The notes below the pieces were generated by a model. That model was not told where the DNA came from. It did no database searches and saw only the letters and a list, made by a program, of their open reading frames with translations. Made by a program: the position numbers and the translations under genes. Below are positions 52,533 to 63,961 of a stretch of DNA of 64,000 nt, one piece after another. The stretch's first letter is position 1. Each line of letters begins with the position of its first letter. Source of the DNA: Pseudomonas allokribbensis (lineage in GTDB: Bacteria > Pseudomonadota > Gammaproteobacteria > Pseudomonadales > Pseudomonadaceae); assembly GCF_014863605.1 (NCBI RefSeq), contig NZ_CP062252.1, positions 5,681,501-5,745,500 on the forward strand, read 5' to 3'.

Positions 52533-53019
52533 GCTTGACCTGCAAATCGCGACCGAAGCGTCTGCGCCGACCGAAGCCGAATTCCGCCAATGGTGCGAAC
52601 TGGCCCTGCGCCAGCGCACCGCCGATTCGGAAATGACCATTCGTCTGGTCGACGAAGAAGAAGGCCGCGAACTGAATCACACCTGGCGCCACAAGGATTA
52701 CGCGACCAACGTCCTGTCCTTTCCCGCCGAAGTGCCCGACGAGTTTCTCGACATTCCATTGCTGGGCGATCTGGTGATCTGCGTGGCCGTGGTTGAGCGT
52801 GAAGCCGCCGAACAGGGCAAGGCACTCAACGCCCACTGGGCACATCTGGTCATTCACGGCTGCTTGCATCTGCTTGGTTACGACCATATAGATGACGAGG
52901 AAGCCGAGGAAATGGAAGCACTGGAACGCGAGTTGCTTGCCGAACTGGGTTATCCCGATCCGTACGCGGACGACGAAACCGAAACATCCCCTATCGTTAC
53001 AACAAAGGATTCAGAGTAA
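52525..53019 (+). CDS. ybeY: Endoribonuclease YbeY (rRNA maturation factor)
   Basis: 164 aa metal-dependent RNase needed for 16S rRNA 3' maturation. The zinc motif [15 protein letters not shown] contains the three histidines of H-x3-H-x5-[29 protein letters not shown] is the conserved arginine/lysine region. Start at [12 protein letters not shown] inside the end of phoH, with AAGGAC upstream. The C-terminus is acidic and slightly longer than in E. coli. Confidence 0.95.
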   Translation: MLELDLQIATEASAPTEAEFRQWCELALRQRTADSEMTIRLVDEEEGRELNHTWRHKDYATNVLSFPAEVPDEFLDIPLLGDLVICVAVVEREAAEQGKALNAHWAHLVIHGCLHLLGYDHIDDEEAEEMEALERELLAELGYPDPYADDETETSPIVTTKDSE

Positions 53020-53024
53020 TCGCT

Positions 53025-53864
53025 ATGAGCGAAGATCGATCGAGCAACGGGCAGAAGTCCTGGCTGGGTAAACTGACCCAGGCTTTTGCCCACGAGCCGA
53101 AGAACCGCCAGGAGCTGCTGGAGCTGCTGCGCGATGCACATCAGAACAAACTGCTGGACAGCGAAGCGCTGGCCATCGTCGAAGGCGCCATTCAGGTGGC
53201 TGACCTGCAAGTACGCGACATCATGGTGCCGCGCTCGCAGATGATCAGCATCAAGGCGACCCAAACACCCCGCGAATTCCTTCCCGCCGTGGTCGACTCG
53301 GCTCACTCGCGCTACCCGGTCATCGGCGAAAGCCATGACGATGTGATGGGCGTGCTGCTGGCCAAGGATCTGCTGCCGCTGATCCTCAAGGAGAACGGCG
53401 ACAGCTTCAACATCAAGGATCTGCTGCGCCCGGCCACGTTCGTGCCGGAGTCCAAGCGTCTGAACGTGTTGCTGCGTGAATTCCGCGCCAATCACAACCA
53501 CATGGCCATCGTGATCGACGAATACGGCGGTGTGGCGGGTCTGGTGACCATCGAAGACGTGCTTGAGCAGATCGTCGGCGACATCGAAGACGAGCACGAC
53601 GTCGAAGAAGACAGCTACATCAAGCCGCTGCCCAGCGGTGATTTCCTGATCAAGGCCCTGACGCCGATCGAGAACTTCAACGAGTTCTTCGACAGCGAAT
53701 TCTCCGACGACGAGTTCGACACCGTCGGCGGGCTGGTGATGAGCGCGTTCGGGCACTTGCCAAAACGCAACGAAATCACTGAAATCGGCGCCTATCGTTT
53801 CCGCATCCTGAACGCCGACAGCCGTCGGATTCATTTGCTGCGACTCACGCCAATCGCCCGGTAA
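53025..53864 (+). CDS. corC: CBS-domain Mg/Co efflux-type protein CorC
   Basis: 279 aa cytoplasmic protein. After ~60 residues come two CBS domains ([18 protein letters not shown]... and [57 protein letters not shown]). A C-terminal CorC_HlyC domain follows (~200-279: [20 protein letters not shown]...[15 protein letters not shown]). No membrane segments, unlike the longer HlyC/TlyC proteins. Between ybeY and lnt, the usual place in gamma-proteobacteria; often called magnesium and cobalt efflux protein. Confidence 0.94.
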   Translation: MSEDRSSNGQKSWLGKLTQAFAHEPKNRQELLELLRDAHQNKLLDSEALAIVEGAIQVADLQVRDIMVPRSQMISIKATQTPREFLPAVVDSAHSRYPVIGESHDDVMGVLLAKDLLPLILKENGDSFNIKDLLRPATFVPESKRLNVLLREFRANHNHMAIVIDEYGGVAGLVTIEDVLEQIVGDIEDEHDVEEDSYIKPLPSGDFLIKALTPIENFNEFFDSEFSDDEFDTVGGLVMSAFGHLPKRNEITEIGAYRFRILNADSRRIHLLRLTPIAR

Positions 53865-53878
53865 ATTTAAGGACTGAA

Positions 53879-55402
53879 ATGCGCTGGACAACCCGCCCCG
53901 GCTGGCCCGGTAACCTGCTGGCCGTGGCGGCCGGTGCAATCACCACCTTCGCTCTGGCACCGTTCGATCTCTGGCCGCTGGCCTTGCTGGCGGTCGGCCT
54001 GTTCTATGCCGGCCTGCGCGAGCTGAGCCCGCGCCAGGCGCTGGGTCGCGGCTGGTGCTTCGGTTTCGGCCTGTTCGGCGCCGGCACCAGCTGGATCTAT
54101 TACAGCATCCACCACTTTGGCGGTGCTTCGGTGCTGCTGGCCGGGTTCCTGATGCTGATTTTCACCGCGGCCATTGCCTGGTTCTTCGCCCTGCCCGCCT
54201 GGCTCTGGGCGCGCTGGTTGCGTCGCAACGAGGCGCCGCTGGCCGATGCCCTGGCCTTCGCTGCGCTGTGGGTTGGCCAGGAAGCGTTCCGTGGCTGGTT
54301 CCTTACCGGTTTCCCGTGGTTGTACTCCGGTTACAGCCAGCTCGACGGCCCGCTGGCCGGGCTCGCGCCAGTGGGCGGCATGTGGCTGGTGTCGTTCGTT
54401 TTGGCGCTGACCGCTGCACTGATCTACAACGCACCGCGCCTGCTGCAGACCGGCCGCAAAGGCTTTATCGTCGCGGGCCTGGTATTGCTGGTCGGGCCGT
54501 GGGTGGCCGGCATCGCGCTGAAGGGCCATGCCTGGACCAGCCCGGCTGGCGCACCACTGAGTGTTGCTGCGATTCAGGGCAACGTCGCGCAAAGCATGAA
54601 ATGGGACCCGGCCGAGCTCAACGCACAACTGGCGCTGTACCGCGACCTGAGCTTCCGTTCGAAACCCGTGGACCTGCTGATCTGGCCGGAAACCGCCGTA
54701 CCGGTACTCAAGGAGTCCGCCGAGGGCTACCTGAACATGATGGGCAACTTCGCCGCCGAGCGTAAATCGGCGCTGATCACCGGTGTGCCGATCCGCCAGA
54801 CAGTGCGTCACGAGAAGCGCTTCTTCAACGGCATCACCGTGGTCGGCGAAGGCGACGGCACCTATCTGAAACAAAAACTGGTGCCGTTCGGCGAATACGT
54901 ACCGCTGCAGGACATCCTGCGCGGGCTGATCGCGTTCTTCGACCTGCCGATGTCCGATTTCGCCCGTGGCCCTGCCGATCAGGCGCTGTTGCAGGCCAAG
55001 GGTTATCAGATTGCACCGTTCATCTGCTACGAAGTGGTGTACCCGGAATTCGCCGCCAGTCTGGCGGCACGCAGCGACCTGCTGCTGACCATCAGCAACG
55101 ACACCTGGTTCGGCACCTCGATCGGCCCGCTGCAACACTTGCAGATGGCGCAAATGCGCGCCCTTGAAGCCGGGCGCTGGATGATTCGTGCGACCAACAA
55201 CGGCGTGACCGGCCTGATCAACCCGTTCGGGCAGATCACCGAGCGCATTCCGCAGTTCGAGCAAGGCGTGCTCTACGGCGAAGTGGTGCCGATGCACAAC
55301 CTGACGCCTTACCTGCAATGGCGCTCGTGGCCGCTGATCATCCTGTGCGTGGTGCTGTTTGGCTGGGCGCTGATGACCAACCGGATATCCAAGACCCTCT
55401 GA
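53879..55402 (+). CDS. lnt: Apolipoprotein N-acyltransferase
   Basis: Transfers a third acyl chain to the N-terminal cysteine of lipoproteins at the outer face of the inner membrane. 507 aa. About six to seven N-terminal transmembrane helices, then a nitrilase-like catalytic domain (~225-470). The E-K-C triad is visible: WPETAVP (E271), KQKLVPFGEYVP (Lys) and FICYEVVYPE (C383). WFGTSIGPLQHLQMAQMRALEAGRWMIRATNNG is conserved. A final transmembrane helix ends the protein. Confidence 0.96.
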   Translation: MRWTTRPGWPGNLLAVAAGAITTFALAPFDLWPLALLAVGLFYAGLRELSPRQALGRGWCFGFGLFGAGTSWIYYSIHHFGGASVLLAGFLMLIFTAAIAWFFALPAWLWARWLRRNEAPLADALAFAALWVGQEAFRGWFLTGFPWLYSGYSQLDGPLAGLAPVGGMWLVSFVLALTAALIYNAPRLLQTGRKGFIVAGLVLLVGPWVAGIALKGHAWTSPAGAPLSVAAIQGNVAQSMKWDPAELNAQLALYRDLSFRSKPVDLLIWPETAVPVLKESAEGYLNMMGNFAAERKSALITGVPIRQTVRHEKRFFNGITVVGEGDGTYLKQKLVPFGEYVPLQDILRGLIAFFDLPMSDFARGPADQALLQAKGYQIAPFICYEVVYPEFAASLAARSDLLLTISNDTWFGTSIGPLQHLQMAQMRALEAGRWMIRATNNGVTGLINPFGQITERIPQFEQGVLYGEVVPMHNLTPYLQWRSWPLIILCVVLFGWALMTNRISKTL

Positions 55403-55437
55403 AAACCCGCTCACTCCCGCGCTCTGCGCGGGAGTGA

Positions 55438-56217
55438 TCAATCGGCGCTGTCTTCCCCTCGGTAGAACAACGAATAACCGATCTGCCCCACCGCCTCGTT
55501 CAACAACTGCCCGCTTTGCCAGATCGACTTGAACTCCGGCATCCAGCCGCCAAACGGCCGGGCATTGTCAGTGCCGAGGAAACCGACCGGCGCCGGCACC
55601 ACTTCGAATCCGGCCTGTTGATAACTCCATACCGCACGCGGCATGTGCCAGGCCTGGGTCACCAGCACGACACGCTTGACGCCCTCCGGCAACAGCATCT
55701 TGGCGCTGAAGGCGGCGTTCTCCCACGTGGTGCGGCTCTCCCCCTCCTGCCAACGCACCGTCACACCGAAATCATCGCGAAGCGAATCGGCCATCAGTCT
55801 GGCTTCGCTCGGCGGCGTACCGTAATGCAGGCCACCACTGGTCAGAATCGGCAACCCTGATGTCTTGGCCAACCGCGCCGCATAACGCTGCCGTTCGAGC
55901 CCGATACCGGTCGGCTGATCCTCGCCCCAGGCCAGATCACCGCGCTCGCGACCGGAGCCCAGCACCACGATGGCATCGGCGCGTTGTGCAAGGCTTGTCC
56001 AGTCTTCCCGGGCCAGCGGCGGCTCGCGCTCCAGGGCCTTGGCCCCCCATTGCACGACCACCGGCAGACTCATCAGCAGGAAACCGCCAAAACCCAAGGC
56101 AAAGCACAGCCCGGCCAGTCGCGGCCGCGAGCGACGCAGCCACCAGGCGACGAGCAACAGCAGCAAGAGAAGGCCGGGCGGCAATAGAAGTTGTTTAATG
56201 AAATAACGAAAAGGCAT
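55438..56217 (-). CDS. YdcF/ElyC-family membrane protein
   Basis: 259 aa. Two N-terminal transmembrane segments (LLLPPGLLLLLLLVAWWL and LAGLCFALGFGGFLLMSLPVVVQW). A DUF218 domain follows, starting IVVLGSGRERGDLAW and with LPILTSGGLHYGTPPSEARLMADSL, ESRTTWENAAFSAKML and VVLVTQAWHMPRAVWSYQQAGFEVVPAPVGF. ElyC (YcbC) of E. coli acts in lipid-carrier/peptidoglycan metabolism at low temperature and has the same layout and size. Convergent with lnt. Confidence 0.88.
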   Translation of the reverse strand: MPFRYFIKQLLLPPGLLLLLLLVAWWLRRSRPRLAGLCFALGFGGFLLMSLPVVVQWGAKALEREPPLAREDWTSLAQRADAIVVLGSGRERGDLAWGEDQPTGIGLERQRYAARLAKTSGLPILTSGGLHYGTPPSEARLMADSLRDDFGVTVRWQEGESRTTWENAAFSAKMLLPEGVKRVVLVTQAWHMPRAVWSYQQAGFEVVPAPVGFLGTDNARPFGGWMPEFKSIWQSGQLLNEAVGQIGYSLFYRGEDSAD

Positions 56218-56321
56218 CGAGCATCTCCAGAGATGCCCGAAGCCTAAGTGGGTTAGTACAGCGCGACAACCAGTAGGGTCGGATCCGCTGAAAAAGATCC
56301 GCTTTTTGACCTGCCATGCGT

Positions 56322-56645
56322 TTACTTGGCCTGCAGAGTCCGAACCTTGACGGTGTCTCTGCCGGGCGCCTTGTCCTTGAGCCAGATGACTTTGGCCGAA
56401 CGGGGTGCATCGAGTTGCTTCACTGCCTGTGACAGATATCCGTGGGTTTCACGCTCACTGCGATCCAGATAGGCCTTGACCAGTTCGAACTCGGCGGGGC
56501 TCAAGCCACGCAATTCCAGCTCCAGGGGGCGCTCGTCGCGCAGCCGGACAGCGGTTTTTGCAGCGTCCAGGGCCGTCCCCAGGCGATCGATCAACCGCTC
56601 GTACAACTCGGGTTTGGTAACGTTTTTTTGCTGTGACTCCACCAT
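56322..56645 (-). CDS. Hypothetical protein, probable small helical protein
   Basis: 107 aa. No family recognised. The sequence is strongly charged and likely helical (TKPELYERLIDRLGTALDAAKTAVRLRDERPLELELRGLSPAEFELVKAYLDRSERETHGYLSQAV). No cysteines, signal peptide or membrane segment. GC content and codon use resemble the neighbours, so it is probably a native gene. It lies between the YdcF gene and the divergent leuS. Homologues may be confined to Pseudomonas. Confidence 0.7.
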   Translation of the reverse strand: MVESQQKNVTKPELYERLIDRLGTALDAAKTAVRLRDERPLELELRGLSPAEFELVKAYLDRSERETHGYLSQAVKQLDAPRSAKVIWLKDKAPGRDTVKVRTLQAK

Positions 56646-56818
56646 CCCTCACCTCATTGAAGATAAGACTCACTCCCCAGTTAGAGCTTAGCTTCGCTGC
56701 ACAAACCGGCTGCACGCCGCGACCAACGGCCCTCGCCGCGATTTTGCCCGGTCAAACGGCTGCAATCAGGGTTTCCCTAGGCCAAGCGCGGTCATGTATG
56801 CTACGGCGCTTCCTGTAA

Positions 56819-59506
<2,688 letters not shown>

Positions 59507-59593
59507 TTGGATCGGGCGCCGGGTTTGCCTGGCGCCCTGTAAAACCTTTCGGGCCGCTAGGTCGGCCCACATGGTTTCAAGGGGAGCAACACA

Positions 59594-60199
59594 ATGATCA
59601 AACGCAATCTGCTGGTGATGGGCCTCGCTGTCCTGTTGAGCGCCTGCGGTTTCCAGCTGCGCGGCACCGGCACCACCGAACTGGCGATCAAGGAACTCGA
59701 CCTGAGCGCCCGCAACGCCTACGGCGAAACCGTGACGCAACTGCGTCAGCTGCTGGAGGCCAGCGGCGTCAAGATCGTCTCCGGTGCGCCGTACAAGCTG
59801 TACCTGGCCGACGAGCAGGAGAACCAGCGCATCCTCAGCTACGCTGGCGCCGGCCGTACTGGCGAGTATCAGGTAAACACTGTGCTCAGCTACGACATCC
59901 GTGGCGACAAGAACCTGCTGCTCAAAAGCGACAAGCTTGAAGTGCAGAAAGTGTTCATCCACGACGGCAACAACCTGGTGGGTTCCGACCAGGAAGCCAA
60001 CGATGCCCGCAACGAGACACGCCGCGAGCTGGTACAGCGCATGATGCTGCGCCTGCAACAGCTGACTCCGGCTCAGCTGGAAGCTCTGCAACAAGCCGCC
60101 AACGACCGGGCCAAGGCAGAAGCCGACGCCCTGGAAGCGGCGCAGAAGGCTGAAGCGGAAACTCCGCGTCAGTCGCCGCTCGAACTGCCGCAGCAGTAA
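59594..60199 (+). CDS. lptE: LPS-assembly lipoprotein LptE
   Basis: 201 aa outer-membrane lipoprotein that plugs LptD in the LPS export channel. Signal peptide with lipobox (MGLAVLLSACGFQLRG, Cys ~20) and the LptE opening CGFQLRGTG. The mature part contains YKLYLADEQENQRILSYAGAGRTGEYQVNTVLSYDIRG. An extended alanine/glutamate-rich C-terminal tail (~165-201) is a Pseudomonas feature. Preceded by AAGGGGAGC. Followed by holA. Confidence 0.94.
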   Translation: MIKRNLLVMGLAVLLSACGFQLRGTGTTELAIKELDLSARNAYGETVTQLRQLLEASGVKIVSGAPYKLYLADEQENQRILSYAGAGRTGEYQVNTVLSYDIRGDKNLLLKSDKLEVQKVFIHDGNNLVGSDQEANDARNETRRELVQRMMLRLQQLTPAQLEALQQAANDRAKAEADALEAAQKAEAETPRQSPLELPQQ

Positions 60200-60204
60200 G
60201 ACGT

Positions 60205-60224
60205 TCGGGGCGCTCAGGCGCCCC
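60205..60224 (+). terminator. GC-rich hairpin between lptE and holA
   Basis: CGGGGCGCTCAGGCGCCCCG, identical to the hairpin at 23173-23192. No T-run follows, so it may attenuate rather than stop transcription into holA. Confidence 0.45.
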
Positions 60225-60238
60225 GTTCGCCGTTTCTT

Positions 60239-61276
60239 ATGAAGCTCGCTCCCGCCCAACTCGGCAAACACCTGCAAGGTGCCCTCGCGCCGGTCTACAT
60301 CATCAGCGGCGATGATCCGCTGCTGTGTCAGGAAGCGGCCGACGCCATTCGCTCCGCTGCCCGTCAGCAAGGGTTCGACGAACGCCAGGTCTTCGCCGCC
60401 GACGCCAATTTCGATTGGGGCACGTTGCTGCAGGCCGGCGCCAGCATGTCGCTGTTCGCCGAAAAGCGCCTGCTGGAACTGCGCCTGCCGTCCGGCAAGC
60501 CTGGTGACAAAGGCGCTGCTGCACTGATCGAATACTGCTCGCGCCCCGCTGAAGACACGGTGCTGCTGATCAGCTTGCCCAAGCTGGACGGCAGCGCGCA
60601 GAAGACCAAGTGGGGCAAGGCGCTGGTCGAAGGTCAGCAGACTCAGTTCATCCAGATCTGGCCGGTGGATGCCAACCAGTTGCCGAGCTGGATTCGCCAA
60701 CGCCTGTCCCAGGCTGGGCTGTCAGCCAGTCAGGACGCCGTCGAACTGATTGCCGCGCGAGTCGAAGGCAACCTGCTGGCTGCGGCGCAGGAGATCGAGA
60801 AGCTCAAGCTGATGGCCGAGGGTGGGCAGATCAGCGTCGAAACCGTGCAGGCGGCCGTGGCCGACAGTGCGCGTTTTGACGTGTTCGGCCTGACCGACGC
60901 GGTGCTCAACGGCGAACCGGCTCACGCCCTGCGCATGCTCGAAGGGCTGCGCGGCGAAGGTGTCGAGCCGCCGGTGATTCTCTGGGCCCTGGCGCGGGAG
61001 TTGCGCCTGCTGGCCAATATCTCGTTGCAGTACAGCCAGGGCACACCGCTGGACAAGTGCTTCAGTCAGGCGAAACCGCCGGTCTGGGACAAGCGCAAAC
61101 CGCTGATGAGCAAAGCCCTGCAACGCTACTCGGCGCAACGCTGGGCGCAATTGTTGCTCGAGGCCCAGCGCATCGACGCACAGATCAAGGGTCAGGCGGC
61201 CGGCTCGCCGTGGATGAGCCTCAGTCGGCTGGCGCTGTTGATGGCCGGTCAGCGTCTGACCTTACCTGCCGAATGA
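60239..61276 (+). CDS. holA: DNA polymerase III subunit delta
   Basis: 345 aa clamp-loader subunit that opens the beta clamp. N-terminal AAA+-like domain starts MKLAPAQLGKHLQGALAPVYIISGDDPLLCQEAADAIRSAARQQGF, typical of HolA. WGKALVEGQQTQFIQIWPVDANQLPSWIRQRLSQAGL is the conserved middle and AARVEGNLLAAAQEIEKLKLM the sensor-like region. The collar domain forms the C-terminal third. The gene follows lptE as in other gamma-proteobacteria and ends in a strong terminator. Confidence 0.95.
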   Translation: MKLAPAQLGKHLQGALAPVYIISGDDPLLCQEAADAIRSAARQQGFDERQVFAADANFDWGTLLQAGASMSLFAEKRLLELRLPSGKPGDKGAAALIEYCSRPAEDTVLLISLPKLDGSAQKTKWGKALVEGQQTQFIQIWPVDANQLPSWIRQRLSQAGLSASQDAVELIAARVEGNLLAAAQEIEKLKLMAEGGQISVETVQAAVADSARFDVFGLTDAVLNGEPAHALRMLEGLRGEGVEPPVILWALARELRLLANISLQYSQGTPLDKCFSQAKPPVWDKRKPLMSKALQRYSAQRWAQLLLEAQRIDAQIKGQAAGSPWMSLSRLALLMAGQRLTLPAE

Positions 61277-61280
61277 AACC

Positions 61281-61310
61281 CGGGATCGCACACCGCGATC
61301 CCGTTTTTTT
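61281..61310 (+). terminator. Rho-independent terminator after holA
   Basis: CGGGATCGC-ACACC-GCGATCCCG followed by seven T, directly behind the holA stop. Confidence 0.92.
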
Positions 61311-61416
61311 GTACAGACCATGTCCTACAGAACATCCCGCCTTCTGTCCTATAGACAGACGCTCGACATCGGCAGATCATTTGCCGCGCAAAACCCACTC
61401 ACTCGCGAGAACCCTC

Positions 61417-61581
61417 ATGAGCAAAAAGCCATCGAAACATGGCCATAACAAGGCCAAATCCATCGTTGCCCAACCCCTGTTCCGCAGCCGCCAGGAACGC
61501 CCCACCAAGGGTAAAGGCAGCTACCGCCGCGAAGCCTTCCAGTCTGACAGCTGGGAGGCTTCTTACTTTCTGGCCGCTTGA
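61417..61581 (+). CDS. arfA: Alternative ribosome-rescue factor ArfA
   Basis: 54 aa. Residues ~17-35 (AQPLFRSRQERPTKGKGSYRR) match the ArfA signature PLFRxRxExxKKGKGSYxRK that binds the mRNA tunnel of stalled ribosomes; the basic N-terminus (MSKKPSKHGHNKAKS) and the short SWEAS segment also fit. ArfA recruits RF2 to release non-stop peptides when tmRNA fails. The annotated stop is at 61579-61581, but a terminator-like hairpin inside codons 39-49 suggests that most transcripts end within the gene. The gene lies alone between holA and the transglycosylase gene. Confidence 0.88.
   Translation: MSKKPSKHGHNKAKSIVAQPLFRSRQERPTKGKGSYRREAFQSDSWEASYFLAA
61531..61571 (+). terminator. Terminator-like hairpin inside arfA
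   Basis: GAAGCCTTCCAG (61531-61542) pairs with CTGGGAGGCTTC (61551-61562) over an eight-base loop, with one G-T pair, and is followed by TTACTTTCT. In E. coli an intragenic hairpin of this kind makes arfA mRNA non-stop, so ArfA is tagged by tmRNA and made only when tmRNA is overwhelmed. Confidence 0.75.
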
Positions 61582-61642
61582 AGCGCAGCACCCCTTCCTC
61601 ATGTTAAGGTCTGCACCTGATTCGTATCCTCTGGACCTGTGC

Positions 61643-62965
61643 ATGCCCCTTAGTCTTTCCCGTCGTTGGCCCTTTCGCCAACTGATCGCTGCCACAAGTT
61701 TCGTACTGCTTGTCGCCTGCGCGGAAAAACCCACCGCCGCCGACGCTCAACCGCTTCAGACCGCTCCTGTTGCCACGGCCCCTGCGATCATCCCGCCGGT
61801 AGTGCCGTCCGGTGACGACCTCGACCTGCAACCGACCCAGACCTTCGCCGAGTGGCAGGCCGGCTTCCGCAAGGACGCTTTGGCCGCCGGGATTCGCGCC
61901 GACGTCTTCGATCGCGCCTTTGCCAACGTCAGTTTCGACGCCAGCGTGATCCGCGCCGACCGCAGCCAGCCGGAGTTCGCCCGGCCGGTATGGGAATACC
62001 TGGATGGCGCCCTGTCGCCGCTGCGAGTGCGCAAAGGCCAGGCGCTGATCAACCAATACGCCGACATCCTGCAACGCATCGAGCAGCGCTATGGCGTCGA
62101 TCGCCAGGCGCTGGTGTCGGTGTGGGGGATGGAAAGCAATTTCGGCCAATTCCAGGGCACCAAGTCGGTGATCAATTCCCTGGCGACCCTGGCCTATGAA
62201 GGCCGCCGCCCGGGCTTTGCCCACGCGCAACTGATCGCGGCGCTGCAAATCCTGCAACAGGGCGATATCACGCCAGAGAAGATGCTCGGTTCCTGGGCCG
62301 GCGCCATGGGCCAGACCCAGTTCATCCCGACCACCTACAACACCCACGCCGTGGATTTCGACGGTGACGGTCGCCGCGACATCTGGGGTAGCCCGGCTGA
62401 CGCCTTGGCCTCCACCGCGCACTACCTGCAAAGCTCCGGCTGGCAGCGTGGCCAGCCGTGGGGCTTCGAGGTGCAGCTGCCGAGCGGTTTCAACTACACC
62501 CTGGCCGACGGTGCAATTCGCAAAAGTGTCGCCGAATGGCGGCAACTGGGTGTGATTCTGCCCAACGGCGGCCAGGCACCGGCCGGCTCCGAGCAACTGT
62601 CGGCCGCCCTGCTGCTGCCGGCCGGCTATCGTGGCCCGGCGTTCCTGATCCTCGATAACTTCCGGGCGATCCTCAAGTACAACAACTCGTCGTCCTATGC
62701 CCTGGCCGTGAGCCTGTTGTCAGAGCGTTTCAACGGCGCAGGCCTGATCAACGGCACCTGGCCAAAAGATGATCTGCCGCTGAGTCGCACCGAGCGCATC
62801 GAGCTGCAAAATCTGCTGACTGCACGCAACTACGACGCGGGCACCGCCGACGGCATCATCGGTGCCAATACGCGCAAGGCGATCCGCAGTGCGCAGCAGT
62901 CATTTGGCTGGCCCGCGGACGGTTACCCGACGCACAAGCTGCTGGAAAGCTTGCGTAGCCAGTAA
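61643..62965 (+). CDS. sltB3: Lytic murein transglycosylase B (SltB3-type)
   Basis: 440 aa. Cleaves peptidoglycan glycosidic bonds to anhydromuropeptides. Start MPLSLSRRWPFRQLIAATSFVLLVACAEK contains a signal with lipobox-like LLVAC, so a lipid anchor is possible. MltB-family catalytic domain (~80-370): catalytic E164 in VWGMESNFGQFQG, then SWAGAMGQTQFIPTTYNTHAVDFDGDGRRDIWGSPADALASTAHYL. A C-terminal peptidoglycan-binding domain is present (LQNLLTARNYDAGTADGIIGANTRKAIRSAQQSFGWPADG). Its place behind leuS-lptE-holA agrees with P. aeruginosa sltB3; the symbol rests on this synteny as I recall it. Confidence 0.9.
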   Translation: MPLSLSRRWPFRQLIAATSFVLLVACAEKPTAADAQPLQTAPVATAPAIIPPVVPSGDDLDLQPTQTFAEWQAGFRKDALAAGIRADVFDRAFANVSFDASVIRADRSQPEFARPVWEYLDGALSPLRVRKGQALINQYADILQRIEQRYGVDRQALVSVWGMESNFGQFQGTKSVINSLATLAYEGRRPGFAHAQLIAALQILQQGDITPEKMLGSWAGAMGQTQFIPTTYNTHAVDFDGDGRRDIWGSPADALASTAHYLQSSGWQRGQPWGFEVQLPSGFNYTLADGAIRKSVAEWRQLGVILPNGGQAPAGSEQLSAALLLPAGYRGPAFLILDNFRAILKYNNSSSYALAVSLLSERFNGAGLINGTWPKDDLPLSRTERIELQNLLTARNYDAGTADGIIGANTRKAIRSAQQSFGWPADGYPTHKLLESLRSQ

Positions 62966-63004
62966 AAACAAGACCGCCGCCTCTTCAGGCGGCGGTCTTG
63001 TTTT
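62965..63004. terminator. Bidirectional terminator between sltB3 and ldcA
   Basis: AACAAGACCGCCGCC-TCTTCA-GGCGGCGGTCTTGTTTT; A- and T-runs on the two sides let it serve both convergent genes. Confidence 0.92.
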
Positions 63005-63013
63005 GGGGTTCGG

Positions 63014-63961
63014 CTACCGAATCACCACATCCTGCTCCAGCATCAACTCCTTCTTCCCCGCATCCAGCCGAACCAGCGCGCCCATCGGCAACGTCAGGTT
63101 CGGATCACAATGCCCGCTGCGCCAACCCGACAGCACCGGAATCCGCAACGGTTCAAAGGTCTGCTTGAGCAGGCGGTTCAAGGCCTCGGTATCCACGCCC
63201 GCCACATCCCCGACCAACACGCCACGCAATCTGGCCAATTTGCCAGCCAGACGCATCTGGGTCAGCAAGCGGTCGATCCGATACAGCGGCTCGTTGACGT
63301 CCTCGATGAGCAGAATCACCCCTTCGACGTCGATTTCGTAAGGCGTGCCCAGGGTCGCGGCGATCATCGCCAGATTGCCGCCCAGCAAACGCCCATGGGC
63401 AATGCCGGGCTCAACCGTGGTCAGTGGGTAGGCCACCGGATGGCTCAATACGCTACCGGCCGTCAACTGGCCGCGCAGCATGGCGAAGAACGACGTCACC
63501 GTCGGCGGTTCCTTGTCCCCCAGCAAGTCGGCATTCAACAGTGGCCCGTGAAAGGTCACGAACCCGGCGTAGCGACTGATAGCCAGATGCAGCGCGGTGA
63601 TGTCGCTGTAACCGACGAAGGGTTTGGCATGGCGGCTCAGCAAGTCGTAGTCGATCCGGTCCAGCAACCTTGGCGTGCCGTAACCACCGCGCAGGCAAAT
63701 GATTGCATCGACTTCCTCGTCAGCGAACGCCGCGTGCAGATCGTTGAGCCGCACCTCGTCGCTACCGGCCAGATAGCCATCCTTTTCGTAGACGCCAGGG
63801 AACACCCGCAATCCGTAACCCCGGGCACGCATCCATTGAACAGCCTTTTCGGTATCCAGCGTGCCGGGGCCGGCTGGAGCGATGACGCCTATCAGCCCTT
63901 CCGACGGCAGTGCGGGGACAGGCTTGTGCGGACAAAGGGTGTGGGTCGGTCGAACGGTCAT
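63014..63961 (-). CDS. ldcA: LD-carboxypeptidase (murein tetrapeptidase)
   Basis: Cytoplasmic serine peptidase that removes the terminal D-Ala from tetrapeptides in peptidoglycan recycling. 315 aa, family S66. IGVIAPAGP at the start, ICLRGGYGTPRLLDRID, the nucleophile S119 in FVGYSDITAL, LLGGNLAMIAATLGTPYEIDVEGVILLIEDVNEPLYRIDR with the catalytic glutamate and SGHCDPNLTLPMG with the histidine. The start is preceded by GGGAGATCC. Functional neighbour of the transglycosylase gene, convergent with it. Confidence 0.95.
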   Translation of the reverse strand: MTVRPTHTLCPHKPVPALPSEGLIGVIAPAGPGTLDTEKAVQWMRARGYGLRVFPGVYEKDGYLAGSDEVRLNDLHAAFADEEVDAIICLRGGYGTPRLLDRIDYDLLSRHAKPFVGYSDITALHLAISRYAGFVTFHGPLLNADLLGDKEPPTVTSFFAMLRGQLTAGSVLSHPVAYPLTTVEPGIAHGRLLGGNLAMIAATLGTPYEIDVEGVILLIEDVNEPLYRIDRLLTQMRLAGKLARLRGVLVGDVAGVDTEALNRLLKQTFEPLRIPVLSGWRSGHCDPNLTLPMGALVRLDAGKKELMLEQDVVIR

